DNA from: Microlunatus capsulatus
Lineage (GTDB): Bacteria > Actinomycetota > Actinomycetes > Propionibacteriales > Propionibacteriaceae
Assembly: GCF_017876495.1 (NCBI RefSeq)
Contig: NZ_JAGIOB010000001.1
Span: forward strand, 1,178,001-1,242,000
DNA: 64,000 bases
Direction of reading: 5' to 3'
Shown here: positions 33,451-42,537 of the stretch, in pieces
How positions within the stretch are numbered: position 1 is the stretch's first letter
Layout: every line of letters starts with the position of its first letter
Program-made: the position numbers and the translations under genes
Notes under the pieces: generated by a model
The model's input: the letters and a program-made list of their open reading frames with translations, nothing else
Told to the model about the DNA's origin: nothing
The model's database searches: none

Positions 33451-35682
33451 CTACGGCTTGGCCGGGGTGGGCTTGATGGCGTGCGGCGGGTTCTCCGACC
33501 GCTTGGCCACGCTGCCCGACGCCGCCGTCGCCCGCTCGTTCGCCGCCTGGCGCTCGGACTCGGGCACCACCTCGGTGGAGAGCACCACCATCGAGTGCGG
33601 GGCGACGACGTGCTCGGTCCCGGCGTCCCACGGGGCGTCGGCGACCGGGCCGACGGTGCCGTCACCGGTGTCGAGCTGGACCACCCAGTGGTTGCCGAAC
33701 GGCTCCGGCGGCACGGTGAACGTGATGTCCTCGCCGGAGGCGTTGAACATCAGCAGGAAGTGGTCGTCCACCACCCGGCGGCCCATGGCGTCGGACTCGG
33801 GGATGGCGTCGCCGTTGAGGAAGACCATGAGGCTCTGGGCGTAGCCGGTGCTCCAGTCCCCGTCGTCCATGGCGCCGCCGTCGTTGCGGAGCCACTCGAT
33901 GTCGCCGAGCTCGCTCTGCCCGCCCCGGGCGGCGTCGCCCCCGAAGAAGCGCCGGCGCCGCAGCACCGGGTGCGCCTTGCGCAGCGCGATCGCCGCCGAC
34001 GTGAAGTCCAGCAGCGACTTCTGGTCCTCGTCGAGGTCCCAGTCGACCCAGGAGAGCTCGTTGTCCTGCGCGTAGACGTTGTTGTTGCCGCCCTGGGTGC
34101 GACCCAGCTCGTCGCCGTGGGCGAGCATCGGCACGCCCTGGCTGACCATCATCGTGGTGATGAAGTTCCGCTGCTGGCGCAGCCGCAGCGCCTGGATCGC
34201 CGGGTCGTCGGTCTCCCCCTCGACGCCGCAGTTCCAGGAGCGGTTGTGGCTCTCGCCGTCGTTGCCGCCCTCGCCGTTGGCGTCGTTGTGCTTCTCGTTG
34301 TAGGACACGAGGTCGCGCAGCGTGAAGCCGTCGTGGGCGACCACGAAGTTGATCGACGCGGTGGGGCGCCGGTCGGAGTGGTTGTAGAGATCGCTGGATC
34401 CGGTGATCCGGGAGGCGAACTCGGCCAGCGCGGCCGGCTCCCCCCGCCAGAAGTCGCGGACCGTGTCGCGGTACTTGCCGTTCCACTCCGTCCACAGGGG
34501 CGGGAAGTTGCCCACCTGGTAGCCGCCGTCGCCGAGGTCCCACGGCTCCGCGATCAGCTTCACCTGGGAGATCACGGGGTCCTGCTGGATGATGTCGAAG
34601 AACGCGCTCAGCTTGTCGACCTCGTGGAACTGCCGGGCCAGGGTGGCGGCCAGGTCGAAGCGGAAGCCGTCGACATGCATCTCGGTCACCCAGTAGCGCA
34701 GCGAGTCCATGATCAGCTGCAGCACGTGCGGGCTGCGCATCAGCAGGCTGTTGCCGGTGCCGGTGGTGTCGTAGTAGTGGCTCTTGTCGTCGTCCACCAG
34801 GCGGTAGTAGTTGACGTTGTCGAGCCCGCGGAACGCGATCGTCGGGCCCTTCTCGTTGCCCTCCGCGGTGTGGTTGTAGACCACGTCGAGGATGACCTCG
34901 ATGTTCGCCGCGTGCAGCGCCTTGACCATCGCCTTGAACTCGGTGGTCTGCGCGCCGATGGCCGAGGAGCTGACGTAGCCGTTGTGCGGCGCCAGGAACC
35001 CGATGGTGTTGTAGCCCCAGTAGTTCGACAACCCCTGGTCGACGAGGTGGGAGTCGTTGACGAACTGGTGCACGGGCAGCAGCTCGACGGCGGTGACCCC
35101 GAGCGAGGTGAGGTGCTCGATGATCGCCGGGTGGCCGATGGCGGCGTAGGTGCCGCGCACGTCGTCGGGCACGTCGGGGTGGGTCATCGTCAGACCCTTG
35201 ACGTGCATCTCGTAGAAGACGGTCTCGTGGTACTCGTGCCGCGGCGGGCGGTCGTGGCCCCAGTCGAAGAACGGGTTGGTCACCACCGAGAGCATCGTGT
35301 GGCCGAGCGAGTCGTCCTCGTTGAACGCGTCCGGGTCGTCGAAGCGGTAGCTGAAGAGCGACTCGTCGCCGTCGATCTGGCCGTCGATGGCCTTGGCGTA
35401 GGGGTCGAGCAGCAGCTTCGACGGGTTGCTCCGGTGGCCGTTCGCCGGGTCGTACGGGCCGTGCACGCGGTAGCCGTAGCGGATGCCCGGCTGCACGTTC
35501 GGCACGTAGGCGTGCCAGACGTAGCCGTCGACCTCCACCAGCTCGTGCCGGGTCTCGGAGCCGTCGTCGTCGATCAGGCAGAGCTCGACCTTGTCGGCCA
35601 CCTCGGAGAAGATCGCGAAGTTGACGCCGCTGCCGTCGTAGGTCGCACCCAGCGGGTAGGGCCTTCCAGGCCAGATATCCAT
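33451..35682 (-). CDS. glgX: Glycogen debranching enzyme GlgX
   Basis: 743 residues. GH13 enzyme that hydrolyses alpha-1,6 branches left on phosphorylase-trimmed glycogen. An N-terminal carbohydrate-binding/starch-sensing module precedes the TIM barrel. Catalytic triad of the GH13 family: nucleophile D343 (DGFRFD), acid/base E379 (LIAEPWD), and D451 (VVAHDGF). The length and FFDWGHDRPPRHEYHETVFYEMHVKG are typical of isoamylase-type GlgX rather than TreX. Stands alone; no other glycogen genes in the window. Confidence 0.96.
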   Translation of the reverse strand: MDIWPGRPYPLGATYDGSGVNFAIFSEVADKVELCLIDDDGSETRHELVEVDGYVWHAYVPNVQPGIRYGYRVHGPYDPANGHRSNPSKLLLDPYAKAIDGQIDGDESLFSYRFDDPDAFNEDDSLGHTMLSVVTNPFFDWGHDRPPRHEYHETVFYEMHVKGLTMTHPDVPDDVRGTYAAIGHPAIIEHLTSLGVTAVELLPVHQFVNDSHLVDQGLSNYWGYNTIGFLAPHNGYVSSSAIGAQTTEFKAMVKALHAANIEVILDVVYNHTAEGNEKGPTIAFRGLDNVNYYRLVDDDKSHYYDTTGTGNSLLMRSPHVLQLIMDSLRYWVTEMHVDGFRFDLAATLARQFHEVDKLSAFFDIIQQDPVISQVKLIAEPWDLGDGGYQVGNFPPLWTEWNGKYRDTVRDFWRGEPAALAEFASRITGSSDLYNHSDRRPTASINFVVAHDGFTLRDLVSYNEKHNDANGEGGNDGESHNRSWNCGVEGETDDPAIQALRLRQQRNFITTMMVSQGVPMLAHGDELGRTQGGNNNVYAQDNELSWVDWDLDEDQKSLLDFTSAAIALRKAHPVLRRRRFFGGDAARGGQSELGDIEWLRNDGGAMDDGDWSTGYAQSLMVFLNGDAIPESDAMGRRVVDDHFLLMFNASGEDITFTVPPEPFGNHWVVQLDTGDGTVGPVADAPWDAGTEHVVAPHSMVVLSTEVVPESERQAANERATAASGSVAKRSENPPHAIKPTPAKP

Positions 35683-35824
35683 GTCTCAAACCTCTGCACT
35701 TGTGGTCGTTCGATGCGGGCGCGGGCAGCATCGCCCCCGAGGGGGTACCCCGGCGCCGCGGGGTCAACCTACCGACACCCGGCGGGCGCGCCCGCGCACC
35801 CGTCCCGTGGCGGGCGCCCCCCGC

Positions 35825-36256
35825 TCAGCCGGGCGGCGGCTCGAGGAGGGTGGCCCCGTCGGGGGTGAGGACCCAGCCCGGGTTGTGGGCGACCTCCCAG
35901 GGGTGGCCGTCGGGGTCGACGAAGACGCCCCCGTAGCCGCCCCAGGAGGTGGGCGCGCCGCGGCGGCCGATCCGCGCCCCCGCGGCCTCGGCCCGGGCCA
36001 GGACCGCGTCGACGGCGGCCGGGTCGGCGACGTTGTGCGCGAGCGTCACGCCGCCCCAGCCGCCGGTGTCCTCGACGCACGAGTCCTCCGCCAGCTGCTC
36101 ACGTCCCCACAGCCCGACGACGAAGCCGCCCACCTGGAAGAAGACGACGTCGCCGTCGCCCGGCTGGTGCGGCCGCCAGCCGAGGTCCTCGTAGAACTGG
36201 CGGGCGGTCTCGAGGTCGCGCACGCCGAGCGTCAGCACGCTGATCCGTTGCTCCAT
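35825..36256 (-). CDS. VOC family protein
   Basis: 143 residues. A second VOC-fold protein, differing from the one at 32890: it opens RISVLTLGVRDLETARQFYEDLGW and ends GVFVDPDGHPWEVAHNPGW, a pattern of the bleomycin-resistance/dioxygenase-like group. The PDGHPWE segment carries the usual metal-ligand Glu. The start codon is preceded by a -10 element at a leaderless distance. Function unassigned. Confidence 0.85.
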   Translation of the reverse strand: MEQRISVLTLGVRDLETARQFYEDLGWRPHQPGDGDVVFFQVGGFVVGLWGREQLAEDSCVEDTGGWGGVTLAHNVADPAAVDAVLARAEAAGARIGRRGAPTSWGGYGGVFVDPDGHPWEVAHNPGWVLTPDGATLLEPPPG

Positions 36257-36262
36257 GCGCCG

Positions 36263-36268
36263 ACCGTA
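36263..36268 (-). promoter_or_regulatory. -10 box of a leaderless promoter (VOC gene, minus)
   Basis: TACGGT on the minus strand, 6 nt before the ATG at 36256. Confidence 0.5.
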
Positions 36269-36315
36269 GAGCCCACCGCTGACAGTTCTCTCCGCCCGGG
36301 TCCGGGAAACGGGAA

Positions 36316-36358
36316 GGGGCTGGTGGGAGCGCCCCGACTCATCGCCCCCACCAACCCC
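36316..36358 (-). terminator. Probable terminator of the lipoprotein gene
   Basis: 12-bp stem (36316-36327 with 36347-36358). One position pairs as G-U only on the minus strand (A-C on plus), which points to a minus-strand transcript. It is 130 bp after the lipoprotein stop; the remaining 36257-36487 shows nothing else. Confidence 0.4.
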
Positions 36359-36487
36359 TAGGCCGCACCGCCCGCGCGCACCGCGGCGGTGGGACGGGAG
36401 GGACGGCGTCGACGGGACCGCACGTCCGCCCGGCTGTGCGCTGGGAAAAGTATGGGTCCCGTACCTCAGGATTGGCTCGGGTCGGTC

Positions 36488-37120
36488 CTAGGTCGTGGCG
36501 AGCGCGATCTCCAGGGTGTCGCTGGCCGTCTGCTTGAGGTAACGCTTCGACTTCGGGGCGCTCTGGGCGAGCAGCTCGTAGGTCAGGTTGAGCGTGACCG
36601 AGCGGGCGGCGGGGTCCAGCGCCGGCAGGGTCAGCACCTCGCTGTAGGAGCTCGGCTCCGTGACGAGGTACCCGGGGTCGACGTCGGCCTGGTCGGTCAG
36701 CGGCTCGGCCGCCGGCAGCGGGCCGTCCTCGCCCGCCACGTCGACCCGGGCCTCGACCGAGCGCAGGTAGATGTCCTGCTCGCTGCCGTCGGGGAAGGAG
36801 GCCGTGAGGGCCACGTTGAGCGGCTTGGTGGCCTCGGGGCTCCAGCGGTCCAGCGCCAGCTCGGAGTAGTAGGTGACGGCCACCTCGACCCCGCCGGCGG
36901 TCAGGGTCCGCTTCGCCGACCCCTTCGCCAGGTCGTTCACGAGCTTCGCCGTGGGCGTCGGGCTCGGGGTGACGGACGGCGTCGCGGAGACGGGGGCGGC
37001 GGGGGCGGCCTGCTCGTCGCCCTCGTTCCAGGGGGCGGTGCCGCAGCCGGACAGGACGCCGCCCAGGAGAGCCGTGGCGAGAGCCAGGGACGCCAGGCGG
37101 GGGGTGGTTCGGGGGCTCAC
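36488..37120 (-). CDS. Lipoprotein of unknown function
   Basis: 210 residues. Signal peptide with lipobox LSGC (LATALLGGVLSGCG), followed by a Pro/Thr/Ser-rich linker and a beta-rich globular domain (GVEVAVTYYSELALDRWS, SVTLNLTYELL). GTG 37120 is chosen because aaggag lies 7 bp upstream; the frame is open to 37171 but that adds only a poor N-terminus. Surface-anchored; no relatives recognised. No obvious partner genes. Confidence 0.8.
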   Translation of the reverse strand: MSPRTTPRLASLALATALLGGVLSGCGTAPWNEGDEQAAPAAPVSATPSVTPSPTPTAKLVNDLAKGSAKRTLTAGGVEVAVTYYSELALDRWSPEATKPLNVALTASFPDGSEQDIYLRSVEARVDVAGEDGPLPAAEPLTDQADVDPGYLVTEPSSYSEVLTLPALDPAARSVTLNLTYELLAQSAPKSKRYLKQTASDTLEIALATT

Positions 37121-37239
37121 CGGTGCTCCTTCGGGCGCGCGCGCCACAGTGTCGGTCCCCGAGGCCGCCACGGTAGCAGCCGGGACCCGACCGGCCGCCG
37201 TACCAGCGGCGCACTGGTCGCAGCCGCGACCGATCGGAC

Positions 37240-37270
37240 GTCAACGTGCTGTTGACAACAATCTGTTGAC
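37240..37270 (+). promoter_or_regulatory. Operator-like repeats before the small HTH gene
   Basis: gtcaac-gtgct-gttgac (37240-37256) is an inverted repeat, and tgttgac recurs 14 bp later (37264-37270). They lie just upstream of the HTH protein start at 37288, where an autoregulatory site would be expected. TTGACA inside the repeat could serve as a -35 element. Confidence 0.5.
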
Positions 37271-37287
37271 GGGTGGAGGCTCGGAGC

Positions 37288-37701
37288 ATGACCGAGGAAC
37301 CCCGCACCACCGCCGAGGACCGACGCCGCCGGCGGGCCCCCGCCGCCCTCGTCGCGGTCGCCGAACGGCACGCCGCCTCCCCCGCCGCCCGCGCCCGGAC
37401 GGCTCCGGCCGCGACGCTGCTGCCGCACGAGGCGGTGCGCCTCGTGGAGCTGCTCGCGGCCGGCACGGCCCAGCACGAGGACGCCGAGCCCCGGGTGGAC
37501 GCCGACGACCTGCGGGCCGCGCTCACCCTGCTCCCCCAGGTGCGGGCCGAGCTGGACGAGACCGAGCTGGGGCTGCTGGTGATGGCCCGCGGCCGCGGGC
37601 TCACCTGGGCCGAGGTCGCCGAGGGCCTCGGGCTGGGCAGCGCGCAGGCGGCCCAGCAGCGGCACGACCGGCTGGCCGCGCGGACCCAGCCCGAGGGCTG
37701 A
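37288..37701 (+). CDS. Small helix-turn-helix DNA-binding protein
   Basis: 137 residues, very basic N-terminus (TAEDRRRRRAPAAL) and a C-terminal sigma-region-4-like HTH, LGLLVMARGRGLTWAEVAEGLGLGSAQAAQQRHDRL. Proteins of this build are widespread in actinobacteria; some are small transcription regulators. ATG 37288 gives the shortest form with a conserved start; an upstream ATG at 37273 is in frame. The TGTTGAC repeats in its promoter suggest self-control. Ends 4 bp from a convergent gene. Confidence 0.75.
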   Translation: MTEEPRTTAEDRRRRRAPAALVAVAERHAASPAARARTAPAATLLPHEAVRLVELLAAGTAQHEDAEPRVDADDLRAALTLLPQVRAELDETELGLLVMARGRGLTWAEVAEGLGLGSAQAAQQRHDRLAARTQPEG

Positions 37702-37704
37702 GGG

Positions 37705-38490
37705 TCAGCGGCGCCAGGTCCAGGGCGTCGTCCTCGTGACCCGGACCAGGCCGGCCCGCTCGAGGATCGGCCGCGAGAGCTCGGTCGAGTCGCTGTGCAG
37801 CAGGGTGCGGCCCAGCGCCAGGGCCGAGCGCGCGCGGGCGGCGGTGAGCGCGCGGTAGATCCCCCGGCCGCGCCAGCCCGGCAGGGTCGCGCCGCCCCAG
37901 AGCCCGGCGACGTCGCTACCGGCCACCGGCTCGAGCCGCCCGGCGCTGACCACCCGGCCGCCGGACTCGGCGACCCACAGCTCCACCCCGTCGTCGGCGG
38001 CCAGCCGGTGCAGCAGGTCCTCGGCCCGCCGGGCCGACACGGGCTCCCCGAGAGCGGCGTCCTGCGCCGTGCTCGCCGCCCGGACGTCCTCCTCCGCGCG
38101 GACCCGGCGGAGCGCGACCCCGGCCGGCAGGGCGACGTCGGCGGCCAGCAGCGCGGCGCGGCCGAGCATGACCGACTCGGGCTCACCGGCGACGAAGCCG
38201 TGCGCCGCCAGGGCCTCGGGCAGACCGCGGGCGTGGTCGTGGCCGCGGGCCTTCCACTCGACCTCCTCGACCGACGGCAGCCCGCGGAAGTGGTCGAGGG
38301 CGCCCGCGACGAGCGCCGCGACCTCCGCCGCCCCGCCCCCGCCGAGGTCGCGGTAGGTGATGAAGCCCTGACCCCCGGCGAAGGTGGCCAGCAGCAGCGG
38401 GCCGAGGGTCGCGACGTCGAGCGCTCCGGCCGTCTCGGCGTCGGTGCGGAGCTGGGCGTCGTAGGCGGCGAGGAGGTGTGCGGCGTCCAT
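37705..38490 (-). CDS. GNAT family N-acetyltransferase
   Basis: 261 residues. The C-terminal part carries the GNAT acetyl-CoA site (LPGWRGRGIYRALTAARARSALALG), the motif A pattern Q/R-x-x-G-x-G/A. The N-terminal 130 residues form a second, degenerate GNAT-like or helper region (VEEVEWKARGHDHARGLPEALAAHGF). Substrate unknown; no toxin or antibiotic context. Convergent with the HTH gene, 4 bp apart. Confidence 0.82.
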   Translation of the reverse strand: MDAAHLLAAYDAQLRTDAETAGALDVATLGPLLLATFAGGQGFITYRDLGGGGAAEVAALVAGALDHFRGLPSVEEVEWKARGHDHARGLPEALAAHGFVAGEPESVMLGRAALLAADVALPAGVALRRVRAEEDVRAASTAQDAALGEPVSARRAEDLLHRLAADDGVELWVAESGGRVVSAGRLEPVAGSDVAGLWGGATLPGWRGRGIYRALTAARARSALALGRTLLHSDSTELSRPILERAGLVRVTRTTPWTWRR

Positions 38491-38552
38491 GGCCGGGCCA
38501 GCCTCCCCGGCCGGGCGGCGTCCCGCCACCGGGTCTCGCCGCCGGCCGTCCG

Positions 38553-39467
38553 TCACGGCCGGCCGGCCAGCCGGGCGAGGTCGCGCCGACCGCGCTCGGC
38601 CACCCCGGCGACGAGGTCCGGGCGCCGGTCGAGGGCCCAGCGGACGCGGTCGAGGACGGCGACGGCCCGCACGTCGTCCAGCGGGGCCAGCAGCGCGGGC
38701 AGCGTCGTGCCGAAGCCGGCGGCGAAGGCGGCCAGCTGGTCCGGGCTGGCGATGTCGTCGTCGGTGTGGTGGCCGGTGAGGGTGAGCAGGTCGGCGAACG
38801 GGACCGGCCCGCACGCGGCCGTCCCCCAGTCGATGAGCACCAGCGTGCCGTCGGGGGCCCGCAGGACGTTGCGGGGCACCAGGTCCCCGTGGCCGAGGCC
38901 GGTCCGCAGCGGGGTGGCGGCCAGCCGGTCCAGCCGCTCGTGCAGCCGCGGCTGCTCGGCGGCCGGGTAGACGCCGAGCCCGAGCAGCGGGTCCTCAGCC
39001 GTCAGCGCCGCGCGGTTGTAGTCCAGGTGGGCCTGCCAGGCGGCCGGCAGGTCGCGGCCGAACCGGGTGAACAGGGCGTCGGGGGCGTCGTCGCCCACCG
39101 GGACGTCCGCCGTCCGCCGGGCCCAGTCCCCCAGCGTCCACCACAGCCGACCGGGGTCGGCCGGCTCCAGCGGGAGGTGCGGGACGTACCGCTGGACGCC
39201 GTAGGGCACCCCGTCCAGGACGCCGTCGGCCAGCGCCGCGGGCACCGGCAGCCCGGCGGCCGCGGCCGCCCGCAGGCACCAGGACTCGACGACGAACTCG
39301 TCGCCGCGCTCCTGCTCGCGCGCGAACCGCACCACCACGCGCTCGTCGCCACGGCCGAGGACCACCACGTGGTTGACCGAGCCGGCGCCGCGCACCTCCT
39401 GCGCCGGGGCGGTGGGCAGCCCGTGGCGCTCGGCGATCCGGACGGCCAGGGCGAGGTCGCGGGGCAC
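38553..39467 (-). CDS. Phosphotransferase family protein (aminoglycoside phosphotransferase-like)
   Basis: 304 residues, GTG start. Protein-kinase-like fold: N-lobe with VNHVVVLGRGDERVVVRFAREQ (Lys-equivalent region) and the catalytic Brenner motif LGHGDLVPRNVLRAP followed by LVLIDWGTAACG (the DFG-equivalent Asp). Such enzymes phosphorylate sugars, choline, homoserine or drugs; the target cannot be read from sequence. TAGGTT lies 5 nt before the start, so the mRNA may be leaderless. It faces an inverted repeat shared with dinB. Confidence 0.8.
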   Translation of the reverse strand: MPRDLALAVRIAERHGLPTAPAQEVRGAGSVNHVVVLGRGDERVVVRFAREQERGDEFVVESWCLRAAAAAGLPVPAALADGVLDGVPYGVQRYVPHLPLEPADPGRLWWTLGDWARRTADVPVGDDAPDALFTRFGRDLPAAWQAHLDYNRAALTAEDPLLGLGVYPAAEQPRLHERLDRLAATPLRTGLGHGDLVPRNVLRAPDGTLVLIDWGTAACGPVPFADLLTLTGHHTDDDIASPDQLAAFAAGFGTTLPALLAPLDDVRAVAVLDRVRWALDRRPDLVAGVAERGRRDLARLAGRP

Positions 39468-39507
39468 ACCGCAACCTAGCGCCCTGTCTCCGCACAGCGT
39501 GTGAGCT

Positions 39508-39552
39508 GGTGAGGCGTACTCACCGCGCGAGGTCACACGTTGTCGCCTCACC
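39508..39552. repeat. Intergenic inverted repeat (GTGAGG...CCTCAC type)
   Basis: 9-bp arms ggtgaggcg and cgcctcacc separated by 27 bp, in the divergent region between the phosphotransferase and dinB. A second element of the same geometry lies at 48574-48615. Both share GTGAGG and CCTCAC cores. Confidence 0.4.
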
Positions 39553-39614
39553 GGCCGGATCGGGCGGCTACGGCGCAGGAGTGAGCCCGCGGCGCGGGGC
39601 GGCATGATGGGGCC

Positions 39615-40940
39615 GTGCGACCCGAGGCCTCCGTGCTGCACCTCGACCTCGACGCGTTCTTCGCCTCGGTCGAGCAGCGCGACAAGCCCTCGCTGCGGGG
39701 CAAGCCCGTCGTCGTCGGCGGGGTCGGCGCCCGCGGGGTCGTCGCCACCGCGTCCTACGAGGCCCGGGTGTTCGGCGTCCGGTCCGCGATGCCGGGCGGG
39801 GAGGCCCGTCGGCGCTGCCCGCACGCCGCGTTCCTCGGCGGCCGCTTCGGCGCCTACCGCGAGGCCAGCGGCCAGGTGATGGCCCGGCTGCGGGCGCTGT
39901 CCCCGCTGGTCGAGCCGCTGAGCCTGGACGAGGCGTTCGTCGACCTGCGGGCCGCCGAGTCCGTCCCCGGCTACGACACCGCCACGCTGCAGCGCGTGGT
40001 CGACGAGCTCCGCGCCGCGATCACCGAGGCGACGGACGGGCTGACCGCCTCCGTCGGCGTCGGGACCTCGAAGTTCATGGCCAAGATCGCCAGCGAGCTG
40101 GCCAAGCCCGACGGCAGCCGGATCGTCGAGCCCGGCACCGAGGTCGCACTGCTGGCGCCGATGGAGGTGGGCGTGATCCCCGGCGTGGGGCCGGTGACGG
40201 TCGACAAGCTGCAGCGCATCGGGCTGCACCGGGTCGGCGACCTGCAGGACGTCGACGTCGACGAGCTGGCCCAGGTGCTGGGCCGCAACGCCGCTACCGC
40301 CCTCGTCGCCCTGGCGCACGCGCGCGACGACCGGCCCGTCGAGGCCGAGCGCGAGGCCAAGTCGATCTCCACCGAGGACACCTTCGAGCGCGACCTCACC
40401 GACGTCGCCGAGCTCACCGCGATCCTGCGCCGCGACGCCCGGGCGGTGGCGCGCCGGCTCACCGCCTCCGGGCTCTTCGCCCGCACCGTCACCCTCAAGC
40501 TGCGCCGGCACGACTTCTCCACGATCACCCGGTCCCGCACCCTGCTGAGCGCCACTGACCGGGCCGAGGTCGTCGCGTCGGTCGCCGAGGCGCTGCTGGC
40601 CGGCGTCGACGTCACCGACGGCGTACGGCTGCTGGGCGTCGGCGTGGCCGGGCTGACCGACGTCCTGCAGGAGGACCTGTTCGCCGAGGACCCGCCGGCG
40701 CTCGCCGAGGCCGACGCCGCCCCGGGCGCCGAGCCGACCTCAGCGCCGGACGAGGAGCCCGAGCCGCCGCGGCGGGCCGGCTGGACCCCCGGCGCCGACG
40801 TCGAGCACGACGAGCACGGCCCCGGCTGGGTCTGGGGCTCCGGCGTCGGCCGGGTCACCGTCCGCTTCGAGACCCGGACCACCGGCCCCGGCCCGGTCCG
40901 CACGTTCAGCGAGGACGACCCTCGGCTCCGCCGGTGTTGA
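39615..40940 (+). CDS. dinB: DNA polymerase IV (Y-family)
   Basis: 441 residues, GTG start. Translesion polymerase. Catalytic acids D11 (HLDLDAFF) and D105-E106 (LSLDEAFVD) are present, with the steric gate at the conserved FF-A-S-V-E. After the little-finger domain the clamp-binding peptide QEDLF occurs (in TDVLQEDLFAED), so it can dock to the beta sliding clamp. A C-terminal Pro/Glu tail of about 80 residues ending in GWVWGSGVGRVTVRFETR is typical of actinobacterial DinB2. No LexA box seen upstream. Confidence 0.95.
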   Translation: MRPEASVLHLDLDAFFASVEQRDKPSLRGKPVVVGGVGARGVVATASYEARVFGVRSAMPGGEARRRCPHAAFLGGRFGAYREASGQVMARLRALSPLVEPLSLDEAFVDLRAAESVPGYDTATLQRVVDELRAAITEATDGLTASVGVGTSKFMAKIASELAKPDGSRIVEPGTEVALLAPMEVGVIPGVGPVTVDKLQRIGLHRVGDLQDVDVDELAQVLGRNAATALVALAHARDDRPVEAEREAKSISTEDTFERDLTDVAELTAILRRDARAVARRLTASGLFARTVTLKLRRHDFSTITRSRTLLSATDRAEVVASVAEALLAGVDVTDGVRLLGVGVAGLTDVLQEDLFAEDPPALAEADAAPGAEPTSAPDEEPEPPRRAGWTPGADVEHDEHGPGWVWGSGVGRVTVRFETRTTGPGPVRTFSEDDPRLRRC

Positions 40941-41037
40941 TGGTCCTCGCTCCGCTCGGACGCGGCGGGCGCTCTGGTCCGCCGTGTTCGTCGGGTGCCG
41001 GGTGGCGTCGCCGGGTCTCTCCCCTGCTCGGCTCGGC

Positions 41038-41733
41038 TCAGCTCTTCAGCCCACGTTCCACCAGGCCGCGGAAGAGGCCGTGGTCGTCGCCGTGCTCGGG
41101 GTGCCACTGGACGCCGAGCCAGAAGGGCCGGTCGGGGTCCTCGAGGGCCTCGACCGTCCCGTCGGCGGCGTGGGCCGTGGCCACCAGGCCCGGGTGCACG
41201 GCGACGCTCTGGTGGTGGTGGCAGTTGACCTGCAGGTCCGCGCCCACGAGCGTGCGGACCAGCGAGCGCTCGGCGGTGGCGACCGGCACCCAGCCGAAGG
41301 CGTCGCCGCCCGGCGAGTGCTCGTCGTGGCCGACGACGTCCGGCAGGTGCTGCTGCAGCGTCCCGCCGGCGTGCACGGCCATCACCTGCAGGCCGCGGCA
41401 GATGCCGAGCACCGGGGTGCCCAGCGCCGCCGCCCGGTCGAGCAGGGCCAGCTCCCAGGCGTCGCGGTCGGGCCGCGGCGCCTGCGTGCGCGGGTCGCTC
41501 TCCGCGCCGTAGCGGACCGGCTCGACGTCGGAGCCGCCGCTGATGATCAGCCCGTCCAGCCGCTCCACCACGCCCGCCCCGTCCTCGGCCTGCGGGGGCA
41601 GCAGGACCGGGATCCCGCCGGCCGCCTCCACCGAGCGCGCGTACAGCGAGTTGAGCAGGTCGGCCTGCGCGTGCCAGACGCCCCAGGCCGCCTGCTCCCG
41701 GTAGGCGCTGAGCCCGATCACCGGGCGGCTCAC
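41038..41733 (-). CDS. Gamma-glutamyl-gamma-aminobutyrate hydrolase (PuuD-like)
   Basis: 231 residues, GTG overlapping the SDR stop by 4 nt. Class I glutamine amidotransferase fold with the triad C112 (LGICRGLQVM), H211 and E213 (VQWHPEH). This matches PuuD, which cuts gamma-glutamyl-GABA to glutamate and GABA at the end of the glutamylated putrescine pathway. Last gene of the polyamine-type operon; its partners (glutamine-synthetase-like ligase, aldehyde dehydrogenase) support the call. Confidence 0.88.
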   Translation of the reverse strand: MSRPVIGLSAYREQAAWGVWHAQADLLNSLYARSVEAAGGIPVLLPPQAEDGAGVVERLDGLIISGGSDVEPVRYGAESDPRTQAPRPDRDAWELALLDRAAALGTPVLGICRGLQVMAVHAGGTLQQHLPDVVGHDEHSPGGDAFGWVPVATAERSLVRTLVGADLQVNCHHHQSVAVHPGLVATAHAADGTVEALEDPDRPFWLGVQWHPEHGDDHGLFRGLVERGLKS

Positions 41734-42497
41734 AGCGGCGTCACGTACGCGCCGCTGATCCCGCCGTCCACCAGGAAGGTGTTCGCGGTGATGAAGCTGG
41801 ACTCGTCCGAGGCCAGGAACAGCACGGCGTTCGCGATCTCGTCCGGCTCGGCGAAGCGGCCGATCGGGACGTGCACCAGCCGACGGGCGGCCCGCTCCGG
41901 GTCGGAGGCGAACAGCTCGCGCAGCAGCGGCGTGTTGACGGGCCCGGGGCACAGCGCGTTCACCCGGATCCCCTGCCGGGCGAACTGGACGCCGAGCTCA
42001 CGGCTCATCGACAGCACGCCGCCCTTCGACGCGGAGTAGGAGATCTGCGACGTCGCCGCCCCCATCACCGCCACGAAGGAGGCCGTGTTGATGATCGACC
42101 CGCGGCCCTGCTCGATCATGTGCGGCAGCGCGGCCTTGCAGCACAGGTAGACGCTCGTCAGGTTGACCTCCTGCACCCGCCGCCAGGCGTCGAGGTCGGT
42201 GTCGAGGATCGAGTCGTCCTCCGGCGGGGAGATCCCCGCGTTGTTGAAGGCGATGTCGACCGCGCCGTAGGTCTCCTTGGCGGTGGCGAAGAGGGCGTCC
42301 ACGTCCTCCTTGCTCGTGACGTCGGTGCGCACGTAGGTGCCCTGCACCGACTCCGCCACCACGGGTCCCCGGGCGTCGTCGACGTCACCGATGACGACGT
42401 GCGCGCCCTCCGCGGCCAGCCGGCGAACGCTCGCGAGGCCGATGCCCGAGCAGCCCCCGGTGACCACGGCCACCCTGCCCTGCACGCGTCCGGTCAT
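41730..42497 (-). CDS. SDR family oxidoreductase
   Basis: 255 residues, classical SDR: TGGCSGIG Rossmann motif (14-21), NNAGISPPED, catalytic Ser in NTASF and Tyr-x-x-x-Lys as YSASK (about 160-164). C-terminal VDGGISGAYVTPL. Similar to 3-oxoacyl-ACP reductase-type dehydrogenases often found in amino acid or polyamine catabolic operons; its step here is undefined. It is linked to PuuD by a 4-nt overlap and follows the aldehyde dehydrogenase by 40 bp. Confidence 0.88.
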   Translation of the reverse strand: MTGRVQGRVAVVTGGCSGIGLASVRRLAAEGAHVVIGDVDDARGPVVAESVQGTYVRTDVTSKEDVDALFATAKETYGAVDIAFNNAGISPPEDDSILDTDLDAWRRVQEVNLTSVYLCCKAALPHMIEQGRGSIINTASFVAVMGAATSQISYSASKGGVLSMSRELGVQFARQGIRVNALCPGPVNTPLLRELFASDPERAARRLVHVPIGRFAEPDEIANAVLFLASDESSFITANTFLVDGGISGAYVTPL

Positions 42498-42537
42498 GAT
42501 CTTGCTCCTTCGTGGTCGGTTGGACAGATGATCATGC

